Shown piece by piece: positions 47,345 through 55,943 of a stretch of 64,000 bases of DNA. Both the position numbers and the translations under genes were made by a program. Origin of the DNA: Sphingomonadaceae bacterium (GTDB lineage: Bacteria > Pseudomonadota > Alphaproteobacteria > Sphingomonadales > Sphingomonadaceae); contig JANYGC010000100.1 of NCBI GenBank assembly GCA_025359425.1, positions 62,001-126,000 on the forward strand, given 5' to 3'. The notes below the pieces were generated by a model. That model did not search any database, was not told the origin of the DNA, and saw only the letters and a list, made by a program, of their open reading frames with translations. Every line of letters begins with the position of its first letter. Positions within the stretch are counted from its first letter, which is position 1.

Positions 47345-48121
47345 ATGCAAACCCGTGTCCTGAAACTCGCTGGCGTCCACAACTTCCGTGACTATGGCGG
47401 CTATGCTGCGGCCGATGGTGCCAGAATCAAGCCCGGCTTGCTGTGGCGCTCCGCTCAGCACGGCGAGGCGAGCGACCAGGACCTCGCCGATATGCAGGCG
47501 CTGGGGATCAAGACCGTGGTCGACTTGCGCGGGCCGAGCGAGCGCGAGGCGACCCCATGCCGCCGCCATCCCGATTTCGCTGCAGAAGTCCTGTTCCATC
47601 CCGATGAGACCGCCGGACTGGCGCTGCACACCGAAGCCGCCGACGGGGTCATGACGGCCGCCGAAGCGCGGGCAGCGATGCAACGGCTCTACGAAGGCAT
47701 CCCTTTCCGCGAGAACCTGTCATTCATGTTGCGGCAGTATTTCGAAGTGCTGCGCCGGGCAGAAGGACCCAGCCTGGTCCATTGCGTGGCGGGCAAGGAT
47801 CGCACTGGATTTGCCGTCGCGCTGGCGCAGCACGTGCTCGGTGTCTCGCGCGATGACATTCTGGCCGACTATGTGCTGACCAATCAGGCGGGCAATATCG
47901 AAGCGCGGATCGCCGCTGGTGCAACGCAAATTCGCGCCCGCCACGGCTCGATCAGCGACGATACCATCCGCACCCTGATGGGGGTTGAGGCCGACTACAT
48001 CGTTACCGCATTTGACCGTGCTGCCGAACGGTACGGCAGCCTCGATAGCTATCTGGCTGGGGCGCTGGGGGTGGATGCGGCCGTGCGCGACGATCTGCGC
48101 CGCGCTTACCTCGAGCCTTAG
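47345..48121 (+). CDS. Protein tyrosine/serine phosphatase
   Basis: A 258-residue phosphatase of the Tyr_phosphatase3 group. The N-terminal NFRDYGGY motif (13-20) and P-loop HCVAGKDRTG, with nucleophile C147 and R153, are intact; a WRSAQHG block near 34 is also typical. Substrate could be phosphoprotein or phosphoinositide-like; unknown here. ATG 47345 is preferred, since longer starts overlap the divergent gene. It overlaps the convergent hydrolase gene by 4 bases. Confidence 0.9.
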   Translation: MQTRVLKLAGVHNFRDYGGYAAADGARIKPGLLWRSAQHGEASDQDLADMQALGIKTVVDLRGPSEREATPCRRHPDFAAEVLFHPDETAGLALHTEAADGVMTAAEARAAMQRLYEGIPFRENLSFMLRQYFEVLRRAEGPSLVHCVAGKDRTGFAVALAQHVLGVSRDDILADYVLTNQAGNIEARIAAGATQIRARHGSISDDTIRTLMGVEADYIVTAFDRAAERYGSLDSYLAGALGVDAAVRDDLRRAYLEP

Positions 48122-48987
48122 AGAAACTCGCGCACCTCGGCCATGAAGCGATCGAACTGGTCGTGGTGGAGCCAGTGCCCGGCGTTCTCGAACTCGACCG
48201 TGCGGCGGTCGGCGAACACGTTCGCGCGGCCATCCAATTCGGGGTTGGAAGCCCAGCTGTCCGACCCATAAAGCAGCAGCACCGGGCAAGTGATCGCGCG
48301 CCACAACTGGTCGGTAAGCTCGTCGGGCACATCCGCGAATGGCCAGACGTTGAGATAGGAATCGAACTTCCAGCTCCAGGTCCCGTCCTCGTTGCGGCTC
48401 GCGCCGTGGATTGTCAGGTGCCGCGCTTGTTCATCGGTAAGGAAGCCGTTTTCCTCCTTCATGCGGGCATAGGCCGCCTCGATGCTCGGGTAGCGGCGCG
48501 GGATTCGTCCGGCGGCCTTGCGGCGTTCGTCGATCCATTTGCGAAAGCGGTTGGCATAGCCTGCGGCCTCGCGCTCGGCGCGGACCTTGGGGGAGGGGCC
48601 GAGCCCTTCGATATTGATCAGCTTGCGGACCTTTTCGGGGTAGAGCCCGGTGTAGCGCGTCGCGATGTTGCCGCCGAGCGAATGGGCGATGATCGTGACT
48701 TCGTCATGGCCCAAGGTATGGACCAGCTGCGCGAAGTCATAGACGAAAGCGGCCATTTCGTAGTTTCCGTCGGGCGCCCAGGCGCTGTCGCCGTGGCCGC
48801 GCAGGTCGGGGGCGATCACGTGCCAGTCGCGCGCCAGCACCTCGGCCACCCAGTCCCAGCTGCGCGAATGGTCGCGCCCGCCGTGCTGGAGGATTAATGT
48901 CGGTGCGGAAGGATTGCCCCAATCGACGTAGTGCAGCTTGAGCCGCTGCGAGATGAAGCTGTTGGCGGTGGGTCCGAAGGTCGTCAT
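48118..48987 (-). CDS. Alpha/beta hydrolase
   Basis: A 289-residue hydrolase. Oxyanion region LQHGGRDHSRSW, nucleophile elbow AHSLGG near residue 102, and catalytic histidine in ENAGHWLHHDQ near the end. The cap region is helical. The substrate cannot be told; epoxide hydrolase or esterase-like relatives are common. Start ATG 48987, divergent from trxB. Confidence 0.9.
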   Translation of the reverse strand: MTTFGPTANSFISQRLKLHYVDWGNPSAPTLILQHGGRDHSRSWDWVAEVLARDWHVIAPDLRGHGDSAWAPDGNYEMAAFVYDFAQLVHTLGHDEVTIIAHSLGGNIATRYTGLYPEKVRKLINIEGLGPSPKVRAEREAAGYANRFRKWIDERRKAAGRIPRRYPSIEAAYARMKEENGFLTDEQARHLTIHGASRNEDGTWSWKFDSYLNVWPFADVPDELTDQLWRAITCPVLLLYGSDSWASNPELDGRANVFADRRTVEFENAGHWLHHDQFDRFMAEVREFL

Positions 48988-49124
48988 GGGGCAGCCAATT
49001 GCGCGTTTTACCCAGTCGCGTCAACGCCCCGTCACCGCTCCAGCCAATCGGGGAAAGCCGCGCCAACGGGACTCGCCAATCGGACGGTCAATACCTATCT
49101 GGTGCCCCGCACAGGGAGAATTTC

Positions 49125-50078
49125 ATGGCGACACATACCACCCGCATGCTGATCATCGGCTCCGGCCCGGCGGGGCTCTCAGCCGCAATCTATGGCGCGC
49201 GCGCGGGGTTGAAGCCAATCGTGGTGCAGGGCCTGCAGCCCGGCGGCCAGCTGACCATCACCACCGACGTCGAGAACTACCCCGGCTTCCGCGATGTGAT
49301 TCAGGGGCCGTGGCTGATGGCGGAAATGCAGGCCCAGGCCGAGCACGTTGGCACGCGGATGCTGTGGGATACGATCGTTTCGGTCGACCTCAAGACCTGG
49401 CCGTTCCGCGCCGTCGGCGATGGCGGCGACATCTATGAGGGCGAAACGCTGGTGATTGCCACCGGCGCGCAGGCCAAGTGGCTCGGCGTGCCGGGCGAGC
49501 TCGAGCTTTCGGGCAAGGGCGTTTCGGCCTGCGCGACCTGCGACGGGTTCTTCTACCGCGGCAAGAAAGTGGTGGTGATCGGCGGCGGCAACACTGCGGT
49601 CGAAGAAGCACTCTACATGACCAACCATTCGCAGGACGTGACGCTGATTCACCGCCGCGATTCGCTGCGCTGCGAGAAAATCCTCGAAGACCGGCTGGTT
49701 GCCAATCCGCATATCAAGGTGCTGTGGAACAAGGCGGTCGATCATTTTGTCGGCGGCGCGACCGGGCTGACCGGGGTGTCGCTCAAAGACACGGTGACTG
49801 GCGCGGTTTCGGTCGAGCCAACCGACGGCGCGTTTGTGGCGATCGGCCATGCGCCTTCGACCGAGCTGTTCAAGGACCAGCTCGCCGCCGATGCGACCGG
49901 TTATCTGATTGTCGAGCCCGGCACGCCCAAGACTGCAATTCCGGGCGTGTTCGCCTGCGGTGATGTGATGGACCACGTCTATCGCCAGGCGGTGACCGCA
50001 GCTGGTACCGGCTGCATGGCCGCGCTTGACGCCGAGCGGTTTCTGGCGGCACGCGAACATCGGCAGGCGCGGGATTAG
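49125..50078 (+). CDS. trxB: Thioredoxin-disulfide reductase
   Basis: FAD enzyme that reduces thioredoxin with NADPH. The 317-residue protein has the FAD motif GSGPAGLSAAIYGARAG (12-28), the redox pair C136-A-T-C139, the NADPH motif GGGNTAVEEALY, and the closing FAD motif GVFACGDVMD. Start ATG 49125 after a GGGAGAA ribosome binding site; upstream frame is not homologous. Confidence 0.97.
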   Translation: MATHTTRMLIIGSGPAGLSAAIYGARAGLKPIVVQGLQPGGQLTITTDVENYPGFRDVIQGPWLMAEMQAQAEHVGTRMLWDTIVSVDLKTWPFRAVGDGGDIYEGETLVIATGAQAKWLGVPGELELSGKGVSACATCDGFFYRGKKVVVIGGGNTAVEEALYMTNHSQDVTLIHRRDSLRCEKILEDRLVANPHIKVLWNKAVDHFVGGATGLTGVSLKDTVTGAVSVEPTDGAFVAIGHAPSTELFKDQLAADATGYLIVEPGTPKTAIPGVFACGDVMDHVYRQAVTAAGTGCMAALDAERFLAAREHRQARD

Positions 50079-50106
50079 GTATCAGACTTTCTCCGTCTCA
50101 CCGACC

Positions 50107-50243
50107 CCGTTCGTCCTGAGGAGGCACCTCGAAGCCGCAGGCTGAGGAGCCGTCTCGAAGGCCCAGCGCCGCGCGAGATGCTTCGAGACGGGCCTGCGAC
50201 CCTCCGCTCCGCTTCGGGATCAGTCCTTCCTCAGCACAAACGG
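50107..50243. repeat. Dispersed intergenic repeat with nested palindromes
   Basis: The left edge CCGTTCGTCCTGAGGA and right edge TCCTCAGCACAAACGG are imperfect inverted copies, and an inner pair (CCGTCTCGAAGG at 50150 with CTTCGAGACGG at 50180) adds a second stem. The TTCGTCCTGAG and CTTCGAGACG words are those of a common sphingomonad intergenic repeat. It separates trxB from the XrtA-associated genes and contains no gene. Confidence 0.6.
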
Positions 50244-50258
50244 TGAGAGTGGACTGGA

Positions 50259-51065
50259 CTAACCCAGCGAACGCAGCGCGCCCAATAGCTGGCCTTGCAG
50301 CCAGATCCGCGCTTGCGGTTCGACAAAGCTGTGTCCGGCCTTGGGGCAAATCCTTAGCCGCTGATCGGCTGCATTCCAGTATGACAGAAAGGTCTGGCCG
50401 GTGCGGTCATGCTCGACAATCAGCAGGGTGACAGCGCCGGAGAATTGCGCGAGGCCAGCAGCCATATTCTGTGCCAGCGAGCCGGGCGGCGGGGCGGGTT
50501 TGATCGCATCGGCCAGGCTGTCCGCCATCTGGCGTACTTTCACCTTGCCGCTCAGCAGCCGCAGCAGCGCGCGGGGATCGGTCAAGCGGCGCAGGTAATG
50601 CGCCCGGATCGCGCCGGGGGTCATCTGCGGCTGCGGTTCGGCCTCAGGCTCGGCCTCGGCTTCCGGCTCACAGGTCCACGGATTGGCCAAGACGAGCGCA
50701 TCGCACCCCTGGCCTTGCGCCAGCATCAAAGCGCTCGCCGCATCGCAATTGCCGTAAGCGGCGATGTGCTTCAGGCGCGGAAAAGCGATGCGAAATGCTG
50801 CGATCGCGGCGGCAATATCGTCGGCGTTCTGGGAAAATCCGGCGTTGAAGCCGCTGCTATCACCCACCCCGCGGCGGTCGAAGCGCATCACCGGAAAGCC
50901 CGCTGCGGAAATCTTCTGCGCCAGTTCGGCGTGGCTGCCATAAGGCCCGCAGCGCAGTTCATTGCCGCCGGTGACGATCAGCAGTCCGGCCGGCGCCGCG
51001 GCAGGATCGAGCGTGCCGATCAGCCGGTCGCCGTTGCAATCGAACGCGATGTGGCGGCGGGTCAA
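50259..51065 (-). CDS. Exosortase A system-associated hydrolase 1
   Basis: Alpha/beta hydrolase of 268 residues of the type found only beside XrtA/EpsH loci (TIGR03100-like). The nucleophile elbow reads YGNCDA, with Cys107 in place of serine, and a late histidine lies in KAGHSFVEP. An acidic repeat (residues 133-146, E/A/P/Q) interrupts the cap. Start TTG 51065, overlapping the hydrolase 2 stop (TTGA). It may be a thioesterase for the ACP in this cluster; that is inference. Confidence 0.82.
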   Translation of the reverse strand: MTRRHIAFDCNGDRLIGTLDPAAAPAGLLIVTGGNELRCGPYGSHAELAQKISAAGFPVMRFDRRGVGDSSGFNAGFSQNADDIAAAIAAFRIAFPRLKHIAAYGNCDAASALMLAQGQGCDALVLANPWTCEPEAEAEPEAEPQPQMTPGAIRAHYLRRLTDPRALLRLLSGKVKVRQMADSLADAIKPAPPPGSLAQNMAAGLAQFSGAVTLLIVEHDRTGQTFLSYWNAADQRLRICPKAGHSFVEPQARIWLQGQLLGALRSLG

Positions 51066-51745
51066 GCTGCCACCCCGATCGCCACGATCGCCGCCAGCGC
51101 ATCGGCCTGCGCGCGGTCTTCGTCCGCTTCGGCGCGCAGCCACAGCGCCCCGCCGCCGAGCAATTCGTGTTCGATTGCGGTGATGCCGGGCTGCTTGCCG
51201 GGAACCAGTTCGCCCATTTGCCGCAGCATTTCGCCCGACAGCGAATATCCGGCCAGCTCCAGCCCCATCGCCAGGCCATGCTCCATCAGCGTGTCGAGCG
51301 ATTCTTCGCGCCCAGCTTCGCGTGAGGCGAGGATCCGCGCACGCAGCATGGTCTTGAGCAGGCTTGCGCCTTTGACCGGGGCATAATGCCAGCCGCCCAG
51401 CTTGCCCGGCAGCACGAGCCCGCCGCCGCGCAACGCGAGCACGTGGGTTGCCTCGAAATGGCGGGCCGCAGCCTCGATTGCCATGCGCCAGTCTTCGGGC
51501 TCGATCAGCGCGAGATCCTGCTCGCTCTCATTAAGCCCGGGCAGGTCGGGCAGGATGCAGTCGATCCCCGCACCGTCGAGCCGCCGCATCACTTCGGTGG
51601 TGAAGCGCCGCAGCTTGTGGCCTTCATCGAATAGCGCCGGCGCGATCAGCACCCGGCAGTTGCGGCCTTGGTCAAAGGTCAGCGCATATTCCTGTGCCGC
51701 CGCGCCGCCGCCGGGCAGGGGGCAAGGGTACGTCGCAGGTGTCAC
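51062..51745 (-). CDS. Exosortase A system-associated hydrolase 2
   Basis: A 227-residue alpha/beta-hydrolase-like protein (TIGR03101-like), partner of hydrolase 1. The place where GxSxG would lie reads LALRGGGLVLP, with no serine or cysteine, so it is probably not a normal esterase. Start GTG 51745 overlaps the ACP stop; stop overlaps the hydrolase 1 TTG. A subunit or binding role is more likely than catalysis. Confidence 0.8.
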   Translation of the reverse strand: MTPATYPCPLPGGGAAAQEYALTFDQGRNCRVLIAPALFDEGHKLRRFTTEVMRRLDGAGIDCILPDLPGLNESEQDLALIEPEDWRMAIEAAARHFEATHVLALRGGGLVLPGKLGGWHYAPVKGASLLKTMLRARILASREAGREESLDTLMEHGLAMGLELAGYSLSGEMLRQMGELVPGKQPGITAIEHELLGGGALWLRAEADEDRAQADALAAIVAIGVAA

Positions 51746-52002
51746 CCGGCATCCCGCTTGGTGCGGGTGAACGCGAGCAGCCTGCCGTAAGTTTCGAAAA
51801 TGTCGCCGTCGATCTCGTCTTCGTCGATTCTGATATCGAGCCGGTCTTCCATCTCGGTGAGCAATCCCGCGACCGCCATCGAATCGAGTTCGGGCAAGTC
51901 GCCAAACAGGCCGGTGTCGGCGGTGAAGGCCGCTACCTGGTCGGGCTTGAGCCCCAGCACATCGGCCAGAATGGCGCGCAGCTTGCGGTCGGTCGTATCC
52001 AT
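51742..52002 (-). CDS. Acyl carrier protein of the XrtA locus
   Basis: An 86-residue phosphopantetheine carrier distinct from AcpP at 36101. The attachment serine is S41 in ELDSMAVAGLLTEME. The charge pattern and length are those of carrier proteins seen with TIGR03098-type ligases. ATG 52002; the longer frame reads back through the upstream gene. It overlaps hydrolase 2 by 4 bases (GTGA), which implies tight coupling. Confidence 0.88.
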   Translation of the reverse strand: MDTTDRKLRAILADVLGLKPDQVAAFTADTGLFGDLPELDSMAVAGLLTEMEDRLDIRIDEDEIDGDIFETYGRLLAFTRTKRDAG

Positions 52003-52012
52003 CGCGCAGCCT

Positions 52013-52981
52013 CTAACCGCGAGCGACCATGCGGCGCAAGCGCTCGCGCACGATCGCGGGCCAGTTTTGCGGGTTGCCGGGCCGGTAGCAGTCAAGCCGG
52101 TAGCGCGGACGCACCGCTTCCATCCAGTCGCGCTTGTAGCCATCGTCGCCGGTGCCGAAGTCGACCAGTCCGACCCGGTCACGGTCGATCACGTGCTCGA
52201 ACAGCGCCGCGCTGAGCGTGGTGCCGGGCGAAAGCGGCTTGGAACCCTCGGTGTGCGCGAGCTTGTGAATATAGGCGGTGCCGTTCTCGACGGTCCAGAA
52301 TTGCGCCGCGACCGGAATGCCATCGGCATAGGCCAACCCGAGCCGGAGTCGCCCGGCCTGCGCCTCGGCTTTGGCGAAGGCGCGCAGAAACGCCGGCGAG
52401 CCTTCGCCGGGCTTCCAGCTTTCCGCGTAGATTGCTTCGTAAGCGGCCCAGCTGGAAGAATTGAACTTTGTTTCAATGGCTACTACGACTTTGTTCGCCT
52501 TTCGCTTGAGCGTGGTGCGCAGTTGCCCAGGACGCCCGGCGAGAAATTCGGCATAGCTTCGGCCGGCCACCGGCAGCACATGATTGACGTCGCATTGGCT
52601 GCGGAAGGTGACCCAGCCGGCGGCACGGAAGGCCTCATCGAGGCGAGCTGCCTCGCCATGCTCATCGGGAAGAGGCGACAGCGAGAGCCTCGCGGTTTGC
52701 CGGGCCAGATCGCGTACCAATGCTGTCAGCACTGCCATGCCGCCCGGCGTGACCACAGGCTGCCAAGTGAAGTTGTACCAGTTGGCCAGTGCCGCCAGTC
52801 CGTCAGCGGTGCGTTGCAGCGGCATTACCGCGTGCTCGTCACCGTCACTCGCCACTGCGATCAGCGGGACGAGACCGCAATGCTCCGCCAGTTCCCGCCA
52901 CCATTCGATCCGGTCGAACGGAGCAGGTGCAGGCACAGCGCCGCCTTGCACTTCGTTAAGATCATCGTGATAGTTAACCAC
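52013..52981 (-). CDS. GNAT/FemAB-like acyltransferase of the XrtA locus
   Basis: A 322-residue protein with two GNAT-like halves of the CelD/FemAB type: FRSQCDVNHVLPV and KRKANKVV in the middle, then FWTVENGTAYIHKLAH and VDFGTGDDGYKRDWM, the typical Acetyltransf_6 end. It probably transfers an acyl or aminoacyl group from a carrier. Start uncertain: GTG 52981 or GTG 52987. It is divergent from the ligase with only 39 bases between. It is first in the minus-strand arm GNAT-ACP-hydrolase 2-hydrolase 1. Confidence 0.78.
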   Translation of the reverse strand: MVNYHDDLNEVQGGAVPAPAPFDRIEWWRELAEHCGLVPLIAVASDGDEHAVMPLQRTADGLAALANWYNFTWQPVVTPGGMAVLTALVRDLARQTARLSLSPLPDEHGEAARLDEAFRAAGWVTFRSQCDVNHVLPVAGRSYAEFLAGRPGQLRTTLKRKANKVVVAIETKFNSSSWAAYEAIYAESWKPGEGSPAFLRAFAKAEAQAGRLRLGLAYADGIPVAAQFWTVENGTAYIHKLAHTEGSKPLSPGTTLSAALFEHVIDRDRVGLVDFGTGDDGYKRDWMEAVRPRYRLDCYRPGNPQNWPAIVRERLRRMVARG

Positions 52982-53020
52982 GAACACAGCGCACTTTCTG
53001 TTCCCGGAGCCACCCGACCC

Positions 53021-54544
53021 TTGCCTAGCCCGCCCGAAACCGCGATCCGGCCGCTCGACCATCTCGCGCTGCGCGGCGCTGACGCGGCACCGGCTGTGGT
53101 GCTGCGCGGGGAGACTCTTAACTACAAGGACTTAAGGGATCGTGTCGCGCGGCTCGCGGGCTGGCTGCACAGCGTGGTGCCAGAAGAGGGTGCCCGCGTG
53201 GCGAGCTGGGCGGCGAAAGGCGAGCTGACCTGCCTGATGCCGCTGGCTGCCGCACGCGCCGGACTGGTGCACGTGCCGGTCAATCCGCTGCTCAAACGGG
53301 CTCAAGTGGCGCACATAATGGCCGACAGTGGGGCGAGCCTGCTGATCGGCACCCCGGCGCGGCTGGCTACGCTGACGGTAGAAGATTTACCGATTAACTG
53401 CCGCGTATTGCACGAAGAGGCTGCGCTAGTCTCTGCGCTCGCCGCGCAACCACTCAGCCCATCGCAAGCCGATCCCGCTGCGCTCGCGGCAATCCTTTAT
53501 ACCAGCGGTTCGACGGGCAAGCCCAAAGGCGTGATGCTGAGCCACGCCAATATGTGGCTGGGGGCTGACAGCGTGGCGGAATACCTGGCTTTGACGCCGG
53601 ACGACGTAACTCTGGCGGTGCTGCCGCTGTCGTTCGATTACGGGCAGAACCAGCTGCTGAGCACCTGGTACGCCGGGGGCAGTGTGGTGCCGCTGGATTA
53701 CCTCACTCCGCGCGACGTCGTGAAGGCTGTGGACCGGCATGGCGTCACGACGATGGCGGCGGTGCCGCCGCTGTGGATACAGCTGACCGAACTTGAATGG
53801 CCGGCCGAAACCGCAGCGCGATTGCGGCGGCTGACAAATTCGGGCGGCGCGCTGACGGTCGATCTGGTGCGCAAATTGCGGGCCTTGTTTCCAGCGGCGC
53901 GGTTATTCCCGATGTACGGCCTGACCGAAGCATTCCGCTCGACTTACCTCGATCCGGCGCTGGTCGAGCTGCATCCGACCTCGATGGGCCGCGCCATTCC
54001 GCACGCCGAAGTGCTGGTGATCGGCGATGACGGCGATCTGGCGGGCGATAACGAAGAGGGCGAACTGGTCCACTGCGGGCCATTGGTGGCGCAAGGTTAC
54101 TGGCAGGATGCCGAACACACCGCCGAGCGGTTCAAGCCGGCCCCGGCGATGTCGCGCTATGGCGGCACGGCGGTGTGGTCGGGTGACCGGGTGCGGCGGG
54201 CCGACGATGGCTTGCTCTATTTCGCCGGACGTCGCGACGCGATGATCAAGTCGGCGGGCAACCGGATCAGCCCGCATGAGATCGAGGACGCGGCGCTGGC
54301 GTCAGGTCTGGTGGCCGAGGCGGTTGCCTTGGGCATTCCCGATCCGCGGCTCGGTCACGCGGTGCATCTGGTGGTGCGCAGCAACGGCGCCAATTCAACT
54401 GCGATCGAAGAATTGCCGCGTATCCTGATGCAACATTTGCCGAATTTCATGCAGCCCAAACACATCCACTGGCGTGAGGTGATGCCGACTTCGCCCAATG
54501 GCAAGATCGACCGCGCGGGTCTCTATGCGGAGCTTGCAGCATGA
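53021..54544 (+). CDS. Exosortase A system-associated AMP-dependent ligase
   Basis: Acyl-CoA/acyl-ACP synthetase-like adenylating enzyme of 507 residues (TIGR03098-like). The P-loop YTSGSTGKPKGVM lies at 160-172, the adenylate motif MYGLTEAFRSTY in the middle, SGDRV and the hinge GRRDAMIKSAGNRISPHE later, and the C-terminal lysine in SPNGKIDR. It would activate a carboxylate, probably for loading onto the ACP at 51742. TTG 53021 with GGAG upstream is the best start. It overlaps the next gene by 4 bases. Confidence 0.88.
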   Translation: MPSPPETAIRPLDHLALRGADAAPAVVLRGETLNYKDLRDRVARLAGWLHSVVPEEGARVASWAAKGELTCLMPLAAARAGLVHVPVNPLLKRAQVAHIMADSGASLLIGTPARLATLTVEDLPINCRVLHEEAALVSALAAQPLSPSQADPAALAAILYTSGSTGKPKGVMLSHANMWLGADSVAEYLALTPDDVTLAVLPLSFDYGQNQLLSTWYAGGSVVPLDYLTPRDVVKAVDRHGVTTMAAVPPLWIQLTELEWPAETAARLRRLTNSGGALTVDLVRKLRALFPAARLFPMYGLTEAFRSTYLDPALVELHPTSMGRAIPHAEVLVIGDDGDLAGDNEEGELVHCGPLVAQGYWQDAEHTAERFKPAPAMSRYGGTAVWSGDRVRRADDGLLYFAGRRDAMIKSAGNRISPHEIEDAALASGLVAEAVALGIPDPRLGHAVHLVVRSNGANSTAIEELPRILMQHLPNFMQPKHIHWREVMPTSPNGKIDRAGLYAELAA

Positions 54545-55767
54545 AGCCGCTCGGTCCGATCCCGCCCGGGTTTGCCATGATCGACGGCGAACTGGCGATC
54601 GGCACGCGGACCGCGTCGGCTTTGGTGGCGGAGGCGGGGCAGACCCCGCTGTTCGTCTATTCCACCGCGATGATCCGCCGCCGGGTGCGCGATCTGCTGG
54701 CTGCTCTGCCGAGCAGAATTGCCATACATTATGCTGTTAAAGCAAATCCATATTGGCCAATTCTTCATCTCATGTCTGAACTGGTAGATGGGTTTGATAT
54801 TGCGTCGGCAGGCGAGCTGGCGCTGGTCCAGCAGGCTGGCATAGCGCCGCACCGGATCAGTTTCGCCGGACCGGGCAAGCGCACTTCTGAACTCGAAGCG
54901 GCGATCACCGCCGGGGTCACACTCAACCTCGAATCCGAAGGCGAAGCCGGACGCGCGCTCGATGCCGCAGCGCGGCTGGGGATTACCCCGCGGCTGGCGA
55001 TCCGGGTCAACCCCGAGTTCGACCTTAAGGGTTCGGGCATGAAAATGGGCGGCGGGGCCAAGCAGTTCGGGATCGATGCGGAACGGGTCCCCGCGCTGGC
55101 CCGCATGGTCATCGCCAGCGGCGCAGAATGGCGCGGCTTTCACATCTTTGCCGGGAGCCAGGCGCTGAGCGCTGCGGCGATCATCGACACACAGGCGCAG
55201 GCTTTGGCACTGGTTGCGCAGCTGGCCGAAGCCAGCGGTGCCGCCTTGCCGCATTGCAATCTTGGTGGCGGGCTTGGAATTCCGTACTTTCCGGGCGATG
55301 AGCCGGTCGACCTTGCAGCGATCGGTGACGCACTTGGCGAGGCCATGGCGCAGCTTCCGCCCGTTCTCGCCCAAACCCAATTCTGCCTCGAGCTCGGGCG
55401 TTATCTGGTCGGTGAGGCCGGGGTCTATCTCACTGAAATCATTGACCGCAAAGTCAGTCACGGCGAGACTTTTCTGATCACCGACGGCGGCCTGCATCAC
55501 CAGCTCGCAGCGAGCGGTAACTTCGGCACCGTGGTGCGCCGCAACTATCCGGTCGCCATTGCCACCAAATTCGACGCCCCGGTCCAAGAGGAAGCCAGCG
55601 TGGTCGGGTGCCTGTGTACCCCGCTTGACCGCTTGGCCGAAAAGGGCGGATTTCCGCGCGCCGAAGTCGGCGATCTGGTCGCGGTGTTCTGCGCCGGGGC
55701 TTACGGCGCCAGCGCCAGTCCGGCGCAATTTCTCGGCCACGGGCCCGCCGCGGAAATACTGGTTTAA
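54541..55767 (+). CDS. Exosortase A system-associated PLP-dependent decarboxylase
   Basis: Fold-type III decarboxylase of 408 residues related to LysA/ornithine decarboxylase (TIGR03099-like). The PLP lysine is K67 in YAVKANPYW, the phosphate loop is GGGLGIPY, and a late cysteine GCLCTPLD is in the substrate region. It would make an amine from an amino acid. ATGA overlap with the ligase. A patch from 54718 to 54801, around the PLP lysine, is about 36% GC, far below the rest of the gene. Confidence 0.88.
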   Translation: MKPLGPIPPGFAMIDGELAIGTRTASALVAEAGQTPLFVYSTAMIRRRVRDLLAALPSRIAIHYAVKANPYWPILHLMSELVDGFDIASAGELALVQQAGIAPHRISFAGPGKRTSELEAAITAGVTLNLESEGEAGRALDAAARLGITPRLAIRVNPEFDLKGSGMKMGGGAKQFGIDAERVPALARMVIASGAEWRGFHIFAGSQALSAAAIIDTQAQALALVAQLAEASGAALPHCNLGGGLGIPYFPGDEPVDLAAIGDALGEAMAQLPPVLAQTQFCLELGRYLVGEAGVYLTEIIDRKVSHGETFLITDGGLHHQLAASGNFGTVVRRNYPVAIATKFDAPVQEEASVVGCLCTPLDRLAEKGGFPRAEVGDLVAVFCAGAYGASASPAQFLGHGPAAEILV

Positions 55768-55943
55768 GACCTCGCTCAAGCGCCGTCCCAAACCGGGACC
55801 GGGCCGATGTGCACACCGAATCTGCACATAAGGCTAACGCAATATTCACCCTTTTTAACGATAGCGGAGGCTGAAATTTCCGGGTCTGCGCTGCGGGGTG
55901 AGCTCTCCTGCGGCAGGGCGCGGCATCACTGAGGGATGTCGTT

